A stretch of 60,027 nt of DNA from Pseudomonas parafulva NBRC 16636 = DSM 17004 (GCF_000730645.1 NZ_BBIU01000033.1:1-60027); one strand, 5' to 3'. Positions 42,660 to 51,812 are shown, counted from the stretch's first letter. The notes: generated by a model from the sequence alone, not told the origin. Numbers and translations: made by a program.

Positions 42660-43168
42660 CATGAATCGACCCATAAAGGGATTTCGCTAATCAATTGATT
42701 GATTTTTATGATTACAGCTTCAAACTCCAAGTCAATTTGGATTGTGCTCCTTGCATGCGTGAAAGTCCCTAAAACCCACCAATCGGCGGTTTTATAAGCC
42801 TTAGGATCCTCCGCCGGGGTCCCTATTCACACTAAACACAACGGCGTGAAACCATGGCAGTGGTAATTAAATCACAGTCAAAACGCATGCAGATCGGTGG
42901 TAACCGTTCGTGGAGTGGTAGCGTTCTGAGGACGGCCCTAAATTCAATGATGCGCGGCAGATTGATCGGCAGGTGTTGGCTGTTCACGCGGTGTTCGTTC
43001 GTGGTTAGGTATATCGCGCCGAATTTGGCGACCAGCTACTCCCCGATTCGATTCCACCAAACTCCATAACTAGCTGATTCACCTATAGCTACACTTTGGG
43101 GTACAGCCAAAATTCCACTAAATTCCAGCCCCTCGAATTCCCTGCCCTCACAGCAAGAAACCGTTCGT

Positions 43169-43186
43169 CTGGTGCCGGCACCATAC
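43169..43186. repeat. Island attachment core, distal copy (attR)
   Basis: CTGGTGCCGGCACCATAC, identical over 18 bp to 35566-35583. The upstream bases do not continue the tRNA, so it is a duplicated end left by integration rather than a second tRNA gene. The island between the cores is about 7.6 kb. Confidence 0.88.
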
Positions 43187-43193
43187 GCAGGAT

Positions 43194-43227
43194 CAAAAAA
43201 GGCTCACCGAAAGGTAGGCCTTTTTTG
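43194..43227 (+). terminator. Terminator, probably the ancestral tRNA-Thr terminator
   Basis: CAAAAAAGGC..GCCTTTTTTG stem-loop 8 bp after attR. Its distance from the tRNA-end sequence suggests that it terminated tRNA-Thr before the island inserted. Confidence 0.8.
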
Positions 43228-43372
43228 TTCGTGTCCCAGACGCCTTGAACCCAAAGCGATCTGCGTCCGGTTTTATTGTAAATCTCAGACAGTCCTTCCG
43301 AGGTGAAGCAATGGCCCTTCAATTCTACGAGAGCCCCTCCACACCACCTACGATGAGGACACAGCCAGCAAG

Positions 43373-43633
43373 ATGGCTTTGAAGATGGACCTGTCCATTT
43401 TCATCACTGGCTGCATAAAGCAGATGGGCCTCAAGCAGCACGAGGCTGCTGCCAGGCTCAACGTTACCCAGTCCCGGGTATCCGAGCTGGCAAATGGCAG
43501 GATCGAGAAATTCACGCTGGACGCCATGATGGATATGCTCGACAAGCTCGGCTTCCGCACCAGCCTTGTCTTGCCCTCGAACGATGCTGGCGCCCTACCG
43601 CAGATTGTTATCTCGCAAGTACGCGGTAGCTAG
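43373..43633 (+). CDS. XRE-family antitoxin-like protein (possibly truncated)
   Basis: An 86-residue DNA-binding protein with helix-turn-helix LKQHEAAARLNVTQSRVSELANGRIEKFTLDAMMDMLDKLGF, typical of HigA/MqsA-like antitoxins paired with RelE/HigB toxins. No toxin frame is visible upstream or downstream. The open frame continues upstream of the ATG with EDTASK, so the true N terminus may be longer or lost. It sits immediately outside the island and could be a remnant of a toxin-antitoxin pair. Confidence 0.72.
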   Translation: MALKMDLSIFITGCIKQMGLKQHEAAARLNVTQSRVSELANGRIEKFTLDAMMDMLDKLGFRTSLVLPSNDAGALPQIVISQVRGS

Positions 43634-43756
43634 ACCCTGTAACCCATGTTTCTATTGCCACCAGATCCAGTATCCGCTCCCATGCCAACGCGGACACCAA
43701 GCCCCCTTGAGCAACACTGCCATAAAGGCCGCTCACCAAATCACCGGCTGACACCC

Positions 43757-44203
43757 ATGAACCTCAACCTGAGACACGCATCTGTCACCGACCTGCCAGC
43801 AATCTACCTGGGCGAACAAGACTATATCCGCACCTGGGAGCCGTCCCACGAAGCGGCCTGGCGAGCAGATCTCAGCCGTCATCTAACCCGCTGGGTAACT
43901 CATTTCGACAAGTTCACTGTCGTAACCATAAGCACAGATTTCGCGGGGTATTCGCTGTGGATGCCGGACGGTGACTGTGCAGAGTTGTGCACCATTAACG
44001 TATTGGAAACCCATAGGCGCAACGGTGTGGGCTCTGCGCTGTTAGATGCCTACATCTCGACCGCAAGATCACTGCGCTTTGCGAGACTGCGATTGAGCGT
44101 AAGGCCCGATAATCCCGCACGATTCATGTATTCGAGAGCTGGGTTCGTGGTTACTGGAATCGGGCCGCAGGGTTATGAGGTGTTTGAGCGAGCAATCGAC
44201 TGA
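43757..44203 (+). CDS. GNAT-family N-acetyltransferase
   Basis: A 148-residue acetyl-CoA-dependent acetyltransferase: MNLNLRHASVTDLPAIYLGEQDYIRTWEP at the N terminus, then CAELCTINVLETHRRNGVGSALLDAYI (acetyl-CoA loop R-x2-G-x-G/A variant RRNGVG) and RPDNPARFMYSRAGFVVTG. The start at 43757 is the first ATG that gives a GNAT-like N terminus; the frame extends to 43646. Substrate unknown. Confidence 0.85.
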   Translation: MNLNLRHASVTDLPAIYLGEQDYIRTWEPSHEAAWRADLSRHLTRWVTHFDKFTVVTISTDFAGYSLWMPDGDCAELCTINVLETHRRNGVGSALLDAYISTARSLRFARLRLSVRPDNPARFMYSRAGFVVTGIGPQGYEVFERAID

Positions 44204-44258
44204 CCCACACAGGTTGTATGTTCACCGAAGTGATCTAGCGTTGCAGGGGTGTGGGGTT

Positions 44259-44308
44259 ATTGGGGCTGCGGGGCAGCCCATCGCGACCTGCGGTCGCTCC
44301 TACGGGTG
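44259..44308. repeat. Single REP-like unit
   Basis: TTGGGGCTGCGGGGCAGCCC followed by CATCGCGACCTGCGGTCGCTCC, the same subtype as the element at 16017. Confidence 0.72.
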
Positions 44309-44327
44309 TTGGATCTAGGGGGGAAAT

Positions 44328-45104
44328 ATGGCCATCGATTTTCATTCTGAAGATAACCGCAAAACCTACGCCAGCCGTGAAGCCGACAGTGGCTGGGCTG
44401 CGGCCATCAAGGCCATCGTCGACCCGTTAAACAGGCGGGTAGCCGACATCGGCTGCGGGGGCGGGATCTATTCAGTTGCCTGGCACCGCCTGGGCGCCGA
44501 GCACGTCACCGGTGTGGATTTCTCGGCGCAGATGCTGGAGGCAGCACGCAATAATGCGGTGGGCCTGGAGGGGCTCGCGTTCCAGTCCGGCGAAGCGACG
44601 GCAACCGGCCTGCCAGACGCCTGCGTAGATATCGTTTTCGAACGGGCACTCATTCACCACCTGCCCACCTATGACGCCTGCTTCGCCGAGGCCTTCAGGG
44701 TTCTGCGAGACAACGGCCACGTACTGATTCAAGACCGCACCCCTGAAGATGTAACGCTCGCCGGCTCACCTGAGCATATTCGCGGCTACTTCTTCGAACG
44801 CTTCCCTCGTTTACTGGAAGTCGAACTGGCTCGCCGGCCGAGGCACGACGAGGTCGTGCGGGCGCTGACCGGAGCGGGCTTTACCCATATCCGCTCGATG
44901 CAACTCTGGGAAACACGCAAAACATACACCCACCTTGAGGCCCTGCAACAAGACCTGGCGCAGCGCACCGGGCGCTCCATTCTGCATGAGTTGAACGACG
45001 CGGAGCTGGCAGACCTGATCGGGTTTATCAGCACGCAAGTGGGTGATGCTTTGCCGATGGAAGAGCAAGACAGGTGGACGCTCTGGTACGCCACCAAAGC
45101 CTGA
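44328..45104 (+). CDS. Class I SAM-dependent methyltransferase
   Basis: A 258-residue soluble methyltransferase: motif I VADIGCGGGIYSVAWHRLG (about 38-56), acidic residue in VTGVDFSAQML, FQSGEATATGLPDACVDIVFERALIHHL and DNGHVLIQDRT. This fits the UbiE/Methyltransf_11 type acting on small molecules; the substrate is unknown. No operon partner apart from the DUF3079 gene 75 bp downstream, probably independent. Confidence 0.9.
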   Translation: MAIDFHSEDNRKTYASREADSGWAAAIKAIVDPLNRRVADIGCGGGIYSVAWHRLGAEHVTGVDFSAQMLEAARNNAVGLEGLAFQSGEATATGLPDACVDIVFERALIHHLPTYDACFAEAFRVLRDNGHVLIQDRTPEDVTLAGSPEHIRGYFFERFPRLLEVELARRPRHDEVVRALTGAGFTHIRSMQLWETRKTYTHLEALQQDLAQRTGRSILHELNDAELADLIGFISTQVGDALPMEEQDRWTLWYATKA

Positions 45105-45179
45105 GTTTGACCCCGGTCAACGCGTCGGCCACGGGCAGGCATAGGCTGAGGTCTGGCAACCGGACCCAGGACCCTCACC

Positions 45180-45386
45180 ATGGCCAAGAAATTTCCCAAG
45201 AACCCAAGCCACCCCGAGCGTATCTGCTGGGGGTGTGATGTGTACTGCCCGGCCAAGGCGCTCGCCTGCGGCAATGGCGCAGACAGGACCATGCACCCGG
45301 TGGAGCTGTTCGGGGAGGACTGGGACAGTTGGGACGCGGGGGAGGGAGAAAAAAATGAGGCTGCCGGGCAGCCCATTCGCGGGTGA
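45180..45386 (+). CDS. DUF3079 family small cysteine-rich protein
   Basis: A 68-residue protein MAKKFPKNPSHPERICWGCDVYCPAKALACGNGADRTMHPVELFGEDWDSW. The CWGCD.YCP....AC pattern suggests a small metal-binding fold, and the RTMHPVELFG block is the DUF3079 signature; function unknown. Its last residues (GQPIRG and stop) are encoded by an adjoining REP element, so the C terminus has probably been extended by REP insertion. Confidence 0.85.
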   Translation: MAKKFPKNPSHPERICWGCDVYCPAKALACGNGADRTMHPVELFGEDWDSWDAGEGEKNEAAGQPIRG

Positions 45387-45420
45387 ACCCGCTCCCACAG
45401 GGGCTATGGGAGCGGGTAGC
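45365..45420. repeat. REP unit overlapping the DUF3079 3' end
   Basis: CGGGCAGCCCATTCGCGGGTGAACCCGCTCCCACAG followed by an inverted GGGAGCGGGT. The DUF3079 stop codon (45384-45386) lies within the REP core GCGGGTGAACCCGC. Confidence 0.78.
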
Positions 45421-45425
45421 CGGGG

Positions 45426-47723
45426 TTAGAAGTTGGTGCTTACGGTCAGTGACAGGCTGCGTGGGTCGCCATAAATGGCACCGGCGTAGAACCCGTACCG
45501 GGTGTAGTAATGCTTGTCGAACAGGTTGTTCGCGTTCAGCGTGACGCTGGTGTCATCGGTAACCTGGTACTTGGCCATGGCATTCCAGATGGCGTAACCC
45601 GACCAGTTCACGTCGGTGGCGCCGGTGCTTACGCCGTTGGCGGGCTGGCCTGCCGGGGTGGAGATGGCGCGGATGTTGGTTTGCGCGGTTACGCCGGCAC
45701 CTACGGTCAGGCGGTCGAGCGGGCCGCTGAGGTGGTAGGTGGTGGAGGCCTTGAACAGGTGCGACGGGTCGCTGCGGCCGTCGCTGTCCACGCGGCGGAA
45801 GTGCAGGTAGGTGTAGCCGGCATACACGTTCCAGGCCGGGGTGAGCGCGCCGGCGATTTCAAGGTCGATGCCGTCGGTTTCCTGGCCAGAGCCGGCCTTG
45901 TAGGCGTCGTTGCCGGTTGGCGTGGACACGCCGCCATCGAGCACGGCCTTGTTTTCCTGCTTGTTGCGGAAGTACGCCGCCGAGGCGTTCAGGCGGCCGT
46001 CGAACCACTCACCCTTGATACCCGTCTCGTAGCTTTGCCCACGGATCGGCTCCACCTTGGCGCCGCTGCTGGTTTCCTGGGTTTGCGGGGTGAAGACGTC
46101 GGTGTAGCTGGCGTACAGCGAGTAGTTTTCGTTCAGGTCGTACACCGCGCCCAGGTAGGGGGTGACGATGCCGCTTTCTTCCTGGCTGGTGCGGGCGCCG
46201 TTGACGCTGCGGGTAATGGCCGAATAGTCGGTGGTGCGCACCCCGGCGATGACCGACAGCGGGTCGGTGATGCTCAGGCGGGTGGCGGCGTACAGCCCCT
46301 GCAGGCGGGTGGTGGTTTTGGTGTGGCGGCCGGTTTGCGAGGCGAGCATGTCGTAGTCGGCGTTCACGCCGTTACGCCAGTCGCTGATCGGCAGGCCGTT
46401 GTTGGCGCGGAACAGGCAGCCGACCACCGGGGCGCCGATTCGGCCGTTGCCGACCATGTTGCAGCTGTACTCGGGCGACCAGGCCACGGTGCGGCTGTCG
46501 TTGTAGCCCACCATGGCCTGGTGGGTGCGGCCAAACAGCTGGAACGGGCCAGAGAGGTCGATCTGCGCAGACTGCTGGGTGGTATCACTGGAGCTGTGCA
46601 GGCCGTTCAGCACTGCGCCGCTGCCGTCCTGGTCCCAGTAACCGCCAAAGCGGCCGCGCCCCGCAGAGTTCACCTTGCCCAGGCCACGATGGTTAAGGGC
46701 GTCGGTGGTGCTCTGGGCAACTTTCAGGTCCAGCGCCCAGTCGTTGTCGAAGCGGTGTGCCAGCGAGCCGAACGCGGTGCGGGTGGTGTATTCGCCAAAG
46801 CTCCAGCTGGGTACCAGGTTGTTGCTGCGCGGCAGGTCGGTTTTGCTGCCGTCGCGGTACCAGATAGGGATGTTCGCGCCCCAGCCGCCACCCACCACCT
46901 TGTTGTACTCGTACTGGTAGCCGGCACCCAGTGTGGTGGCGTCGTCCAGGTCGAACTCGAAATTGGCCAGGGCGGCGCGGGAGCGCTCGGACTGGTTGTC
47001 GCGGAACGAGTTGGCGTCCTGCTGAGTCATCACAAAGCGTGAACGCAAGCGGCCGTCTTCCGACAGCGGCAGGTTCAGGTCGGCGCCCAGGCGGCGTTTG
47101 TCCCAGCTGCCGTAGGTGGCGTAGGCGCTGCCGCCAAAGGTTTTGGTGGGCGCCTTGCGGATCAGGTTGACCGTGGCCGAGGGGTCGCCGGTGCCGCCCA
47201 GCAGGCCGTTGGCGCCGCGCACGATGTCGATGCGCTCGTACAGGTCCATGTTCAGGGCGTTGCCGCTGCCGTTGAAGTCGGAAGCGCCGGGCGTTTGCAG
47301 GCCATCGATTTTCCAGTTGGTGATGGCGTAGCCACGGGCGCGGTATTCGGTGCGGCCACCCACTTCAAGCTTGCTGGCGGTAACGCCGGGCGTGGTTTCC
47401 AGCGCCTGCTCGATGCTGTGGATGGCGCGGTCATCCATTTGCTGGCGGGTGATGGTGGTGACCGATTGCGGGGTCTGCCGCGGGGTCAAGTCCAGGCCGG
47501 TGGAGCTGCGGGTGCTCTCGACGGTGTAACCCAACTGGCCCGCTTCATCGCCGGGCAGCATGGCGCTGTCTTCGATGTTGGTGGCGTCCAGCACCAGTGG
47601 GGCACTGTCGGCGGCCATGGCGCTGCCACTGATGGCCAGGGCGACCAGCAATGCGACAGGGGTAATGCGGGTGCCGGCGCAGGTGAATGAGGTAAAGGTT
47701 TTCGGTGTGCTCAAGGGATTCAT
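45426..47723 (-). CDS. TonB-dependent siderophore receptor
   Basis: A 765-residue outer-membrane receptor with signal peptide ending ISGSAMA-ADS (about residue 37-38), a plug domain (TPRQTPQSVTTITRQQMDDRAIHSIEQALETTPGV..GGRTEYRARGY..VRGANGLLGGTGDPSATVNLIRKAP) and a 22-strand barrel ending in LSLTVSTNF (C-terminal Phe for assembly). There is no room for an N-terminal signalling domain between signal peptide and plug, so it is not a sigma-factor transducer. The divergent two-component system suggests control similar to PfeRS-pfeA. Ligand unknown; ferric siderophore of the ferrichrome/pyoverdine type likely. Confidence 0.92.
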   Translation of the reverse strand: MNPLSTPKTFTSFTCAGTRITPVALLVALAISGSAMAADSAPLVLDATNIEDSAMLPGDEAGQLGYTVESTRSSTGLDLTPRQTPQSVTTITRQQMDDRAIHSIEQALETTPGVTASKLEVGGRTEYRARGYAITNWKIDGLQTPGASDFNGSGNALNMDLYERIDIVRGANGLLGGTGDPSATVNLIRKAPTKTFGGSAYATYGSWDKRRLGADLNLPLSEDGRLRSRFVMTQQDANSFRDNQSERSRAALANFEFDLDDATTLGAGYQYEYNKVVGGGWGANIPIWYRDGSKTDLPRSNNLVPSWSFGEYTTRTAFGSLAHRFDNDWALDLKVAQSTTDALNHRGLGKVNSAGRGRFGGYWDQDGSGAVLNGLHSSSDTTQQSAQIDLSGPFQLFGRTHQAMVGYNDSRTVAWSPEYSCNMVGNGRIGAPVVGCLFRANNGLPISDWRNGVNADYDMLASQTGRHTKTTTRLQGLYAATRLSITDPLSVIAGVRTTDYSAITRSVNGARTSQEESGIVTPYLGAVYDLNENYSLYASYTDVFTPQTQETSSGAKVEPIRGQSYETGIKGEWFDGRLNASAAYFRNKQENKAVLDGGVSTPTGNDAYKAGSGQETDGIDLEIAGALTPAWNVYAGYTYLHFRRVDSDGRSDPSHLFKASTTYHLSGPLDRLTVGAGVTAQTNIRAISTPAGQPANGVSTGATDVNWSGYAIWNAMAKYQVTDDTSVTLNANNLFDKHYYTRYGFYAGAIYGDPRSLSLTVSTNF

Positions 47724-47862
47724 TTGGGAAGGCTTCGTATTTGCAGATGATTTTTTGTTAGGATTCTAGGGATCGGCCCTCCGGGCTCTACACCCGACAT
47801 GTATGGGGTTGTAATTGAACGTAATGAGCGCCGCTGGCCCTCACCTGAAAGGTGTCCTGCAC

Positions 47863-48585
47863 ATGAGCACAACCCTGCTGGTTGTCGACGATGACGACGA
47901 GATTCGCGAACTTCTCTGCGACTACCTCAAGGACGCTGGCTACACCGTACTGGCCGCCGCCGATGGCAAGCAGATGCGCGAGCAGCTGGCCCGCCAGCCG
48001 GTGGCACTGGTGGTGCTGGATCTGATGCTGCCCGGCGAAGACGGTTTGAGCCTGTGCCGCCAGTTGCAAGCCACCCCGGGGCTGGCAGTGATCATGCTGT
48101 CGGCCAAGGGCAGCGCGCTGGACCGCATCATCGGCCTGGAGGTGGGCGCCGACGATTACCTGGCCAAACCCTTCGAACCCCGTGAACTGATCGCCCGCAT
48201 CAAGGCCGTGCTGCGCAGGCCGCACCGGCTGCACACGGCCGTGCAGGAACCTGCCCAGGTGGAGGCCCATGCCTTTGCGGGCTTCCGCCTGGAGCACGTG
48301 AAACGCCTGCTCACCCGCCCCGATGGCGAAACCCTCACCCTGCCCCGCTCCGATTACCGCGTGCTGCGTGAGTTGCTGGAAGCCAACAACCGTGTGGTGT
48401 CGCGCGACCAGCTCACCCGCAGTGCCTTCAGCCGCGACCACCTGCCCGACGACCGCTCGGTGGACATGTGCGTCAGCCGCCTGCGCCAGCACCTGCGCCA
48501 CGCACCGGGCGGCGTTGCGCAGATACTCACCATCCGCAACGAGGGCTACCTGCTGAGCATTGCCAGCCCCCAGGCCGACGCCTGA
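47863..48585 (+). CDS. OmpR-family response regulator
   Basis: A 240-residue regulator with receiver domain (LLVVDDDDEIRELL, phospho-acceptor Asp53 in VLDLMLPGEDG, Lys in YLAKPFEPREL) and a C-terminal winged helix (LTLPRSDYRVLRELLEANNRVVSRDQLTRSAF..DRSVDMCVSRLRQHL). The start at 47863 was chosen for the receiver N terminus; its ribosome site AAAGGTG lies in a small hairpin CACCT-GAA-AGGTG. Divergent from the TonB receptor, and followed one base later by its kinase gene. Confidence 0.94.
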   Translation: MSTTLLVVDDDDEIRELLCDYLKDAGYTVLAAADGKQMREQLARQPVALVVLDLMLPGEDGLSLCRQLQATPGLAVIMLSAKGSALDRIIGLEVGADDYLAKPFEPRELIARIKAVLRRPHRLHTAVQEPAQVEAHAFAGFRLEHVKRLLTRPDGETLTLPRSDYRVLRELLEANNRVVSRDQLTRSAFSRDHLPDDRSVDMCVSRLRQHLRHAPGGVAQILTIRNEGYLLSIASPQADA

Positions 48586-48586
48586 G

Positions 48587-49954
48587 ATGCGCTGGGCCCG
48601 TCGGCTGTGGCCGCGTACGCTGTTCGGCCAGCTGCTGCTGATCATGGTGGGCGGCACGCTGGCCATTCAGTTGATGTCCAGCAGCATCTGGTTCGACGTG
48701 CGCTTCGCCCAGGTGCTAGAAGCCCCGGTGCGCCTGATTGCCGCCCGCAGCGCCCCCTTGATCGCCCAGGCGCAGTGCCATGCCGGTGCCGTGAAGGTAC
48801 CCGCCCACTATCAACTGCGCTGCGCAGAACAGCTGCCGCCGCTGGAAGCGGACGAACGACGCGGGCGCAAGCGCGTGGAACTGCTGCTGCACCAGGCCCT
48901 GAAGTACGAGCTGGGGCGCGAGCCGAACGTGCGCCTGATGAAGGTGCAACTGACCGACGAACTCGGGCGGCCCATCGTCTGGCGCAGCCTGTTCGGGCTG
49001 CGTACCGCCCAGGCGCATATCCAGTTTGCAGTGCCGCTGGCCGATGGGCACTGGCTGACCATCGACGGCCAGGAACTGCAGGGCTGGAGCGGCGAGTCGG
49101 CCTGGTTGCTGATCAGCGACTATTTGCTACGGGTGTATGCGCTGCGCATCGTCGCCGTGCTGCTGGTGTGCCTGATTGCCGTACGCCTGTGCCTGCGCCC
49201 GCTGCGCCGCCTGGCCGATGCGGCGCGGGGGCTGGGTGGCAACCTGGAGCAACCACCGCTGGCACTGGACGGGCCCGAAGAAGTGCGCCAGGCGGCCCAG
49301 GCCTTCAACGCCATGCAGCAGCGCCTGATCGCCATGGTCAACGACAAGGCGTACTTTCTGGCCGCCGTGTCCCACGACCTGCGCACCCCGCTGACGCGCA
49401 TGCGCCTGCGCCTGGAGCGCATGCCCGACGACGAACACCGCCAGCGTCTGCGGCAGAACATCGCCCAGATGGACGACATGATCGGCCAGGTACTGGACTA
49501 CCTGCGGGCGGGTGAACAGTTGAACCTGCAACACGTGGACATCGACCGGCTGGTTGCACGCCAGTGTGCAGAGCTGGCCACCGTTGAGGAGCCACTCCCG
49601 GTGCACGGCCAGGTAGGCAGTGTGAAAGTGGATGCCTTGCTGCTGCAGCGTTGCCTGCAGAACCTGCTGGTGAATGCACTGCGTTACGCCAATGGGGTAA
49701 GCGTCACACTGGAGCGTGTGGGATCACGGGTGGTGATTCAGGTGGATGACCGGGGGCCTGGCATTGCGCCTGAACTGCTGGCGACCATCACCGAGCCGTT
49801 CGTGCGGGGTGAAGGCTCGCGCAACCAAGGGTCTGGCGGGTACGGGTTGGGGATGAGCATTGCCCAGCGCATTGCGAACAGCCATGGGGGCGAGCTGACG
49901 GTGGTAAATCGCGAGGGGGGCGGGCTGCGGGTGAGTATCGGGTTGCCGGCCTGA
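48587..49954 (+). CDS. EnvZ-type sensor histidine kinase
   Basis: A 455-residue inner-membrane kinase. Membrane helices lie at about 12-32 and 184-204, with a 150-residue periplasmic sensor containing two cysteines (QAQCHAG..LRCAEQ) that may form a disulfide. These are followed by a HAMP segment, the phosphorylated His263 in AVSHDLRTPLTRMRLRLERMP, and ATP-lid motifs (VNALRYANG, VDDRGPGIAPE, GSGGYGLGMSIAQRIANSHGG). Start MRWARRLWPR at 48587, with one base between the regulator stop and the ATG. The signal is unknown; iron or siderophore status is plausible from context. Confidence 0.94.
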   Translation: MRWARRLWPRTLFGQLLLIMVGGTLAIQLMSSSIWFDVRFAQVLEAPVRLIAARSAPLIAQAQCHAGAVKVPAHYQLRCAEQLPPLEADERRGRKRVELLLHQALKYELGREPNVRLMKVQLTDELGRPIVWRSLFGLRTAQAHIQFAVPLADGHWLTIDGQELQGWSGESAWLLISDYLLRVYALRIVAVLLVCLIAVRLCLRPLRRLADAARGLGGNLEQPPLALDGPEEVRQAAQAFNAMQQRLIAMVNDKAYFLAAVSHDLRTPLTRMRLRLERMPDDEHRQRLRQNIAQMDDMIGQVLDYLRAGEQLNLQHVDIDRLVARQCAELATVEEPLPVHGQVGSVKVDALLLQRCLQNLLVNALRYANGVSVTLERVGSRVVIQVDDRGPGIAPELLATITEPFVRGEGSRNQGSGGYGLGMSIAQRIANSHGGELTVVNREGGGLRVSIGLPA

Positions 49955-50024
49955 CGGCGGGCAACCCTGGCTGCGCAAGGCGCCCCCCAATGGCATGGGG
50001 GGTAGCCTTTGGCTCAGCAGCGGA

Positions 50025-51344
50025 TCAGAAGATGCTGATCGGGTACTCGACGAACACGCGCACTTCGTTGCCGTCGTCGTTGTAACCGTTCTGGCGCACG
50101 GCGTCGTTGGTACGCACGAACGAGCTGCGCAGCTTGATCGACAGGTCCTTGGCCGGGCCTTCCTGCACCACGTAACGGACCTGGTTGAAGATCTCGCGCT
50201 CCTTGCCTTCGCCGTAGCCTTGCGGGTTGGCGACGGTGCGGGTGTTGATGTTGTCACCCACCACGTAGGCCAGCTTGTAGGTCAGGCCCGGGATGCCGTA
50301 GGCGCTGAAGTCCAGGCCGTAGCCCAGCTGCCACGAACGCTCGTCTTCGGCGTTGAAGTCCGACCAGTAGGAGTTGGCCAGGAAGATGGTGGAACCACCG
50401 TCACCCACGCCGCCCTTGTTCTGGTACCAGCCGTAGTTGTAGCCGGTGCTGCCGGTGCTGCGCTGGTGGGCGATGGTGAACGAGTGGGCGCCATAGGCGT
50501 AGGTGGCGGCCAGGCTCCAGATGGTGTTGGAGTCGCCGTTAAGGCCGGCTGCCTGCACGTACTTGTTGTCGATGTTCGACTTGTAGCCGTTGAAATCCAG
50601 GGTCAGGGACTGGTCATTGGCGATGGCGTGAACGTAGTTCAAGCCCAGGTAGTGCTTCTTCATCACGTCTTCGTTGTCGGCGGTGTACAGCGACGCGGTG
50701 AAGTTGTCGGTGAACTTGTAGCTGCCGCCGAACACGTTGATCGACTTCAGGCCGCCGCCGTCACGGCGCTCGGCGCTCTTGCGGGCTTCCTGGGTGAAGC
50801 GACCGGCGTTCAGCTCCAGGCCTTCGATTTCCTTGGAAGTGATCAAGGTGCCGGTGAAGCTTTCTGGCAGCAGGCGCGCGTCGTCGTACTGCAGCACGGG
50901 CAGGGCTGGCATCTGGTCACCGTACTTGAGCACGGTGTTGGAGATGCGGAACTTAACGGCGGCACCGGCGCGGGTCAGGTTGTGCGGCGAGCTGGCATTG
51001 CCATCGGCGTTGGTGGTGTCGTGCGGCTTGAAGAAGTCCACGCCACCGCCACCGTTGTGGCCTTTGCCGCCATCCAGGCGCAAGGCGTACAGGCCAAATG
51101 CGTCGACGCCGACACCCACGGTGCCCTGGGTGAAGCCGGAGGAGAAGTTACCGATGAAAGCCTGGCCCCATTCGATCTGGTCGTCGGTGCCGTGCTTCTT
51201 GTCGCGGTTGATGTAGGCGTTGCGCAGAAGGACGTTGGCGTGGCTGTCCTCGATGAAGCCCTTGCTGGCGGCCTGGTCATTGGCCTGTGCCTGAGTCGCG
51301 GCGATCATCGCCAGGGCGACCAGGCTGATCCTGGTATTCAACAT
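50025..51344 (-). CDS. OprD-family outer-membrane porin (OprQ/OprE-like)
   Basis: A 439-residue porin with signal peptide MLNTRISLVALAMIAATQAQA, the OprD N terminus GFIEDSHANVLLRNAYINRDKK, and a barrel ending VFVEYPISIF with terminal Phe. The OprD family forms substrate-specific channels for amino acids, peptides or carboxylates; the closest type by eye is OprQ/OprE, and substrate is not deducible. Single gene, convergent with the kinase gene. Confidence 0.9.
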   Translation of the reverse strand: MLNTRISLVALAMIAATQAQANDQAASKGFIEDSHANVLLRNAYINRDKKHGTDDQIEWGQAFIGNFSSGFTQGTVGVGVDAFGLYALRLDGGKGHNGGGGVDFFKPHDTTNADGNASSPHNLTRAGAAVKFRISNTVLKYGDQMPALPVLQYDDARLLPESFTGTLITSKEIEGLELNAGRFTQEARKSAERRDGGGLKSINVFGGSYKFTDNFTASLYTADNEDVMKKHYLGLNYVHAIANDQSLTLDFNGYKSNIDNKYVQAAGLNGDSNTIWSLAATYAYGAHSFTIAHQRSTGSTGYNYGWYQNKGGVGDGGSTIFLANSYWSDFNAEDERSWQLGYGLDFSAYGIPGLTYKLAYVVGDNINTRTVANPQGYGEGKEREIFNQVRYVVQEGPAKDLSIKLRSSFVRTNDAVRQNGYNDDGNEVRVFVEYPISIF

Positions 51345-51812
51345 GTTGTTTTCCTTATTTCTAGATCAAGAACGCTCTGCAATATGGCGCCAGGAACCAA
51401 CGCCCCTTCGTAGGTTCGACGCTATGCGGGTCCAGCCTGGGAGCCATGCCGGTAAGTACACGGCGGCTTGAGGCAACAGCACGGCCAATGGGATTGGCCA
51501 GCAGGCGTTGGCCGAATCCTAGCGGTGGGTGAGCGCGAATGTCAAAAAAACGTGAAATGCAGGTCGATATAACCAAAAAGCAGGTGTGGAACGAGGCATT
51601 TTTCTACGTGTTTGGGCTATAGGCAGTGATTCCATCTCAAGCGGGATTATCCAACCTGACCATTAGGACAATTCTCCGTGAGCTCGTGAGACGGATGGAT
51701 TGGTTACAAAGCGATACATATGTAATGGGAACTCTTTACAAATAGACAGGCAATAGTAAATGGTAGGCATTACCATTCGCAACTCCATTAATGCCTGGTC
51801 TGGATACGCTCC
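51345..51812. promoter_or_regulatory. Divergent intergenic region with Fur-box-like palindrome
   Basis: 468 bp without genes between the porin and the second TonB receptor. It contains AATGGTA-GGCAT-TACCATT (51759-51777), a perfect 7+5+7 dyad about 36-54 bp upstream of the receptor start, as expected for a Fur-repressed iron-uptake promoter. Confidence 0.6.

Larger units (their letters stand above)
42660..43372. other. Island right end and chromosome junction
   Basis: 713 bp with no supported gene. It contains the attR copy of the tRNA end (43169-43186) and a terminator (43194-43227). A tract at about 43035-43062 resembles a tRNA or tmRNA 3' end (GATTCGATTCCACCAAACTCC) but is too degenerate to call. 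Confidence 0.5.

Noticed and set aside
43035..43062. Possible tmRNA or tRNA 3' end (GATTCGATTCCACCAAACTCC)
   Set aside because: Only the T-arm-like and CCA-like bases are present, no acceptor partner is found and the arm spacing is wrong; perhaps a remnant att from another element.
42854..43069. 71-codon frame near attR
   Set aside because: No family resemblance, and it ends in the degenerate tRNA-like tract; insufficient support.
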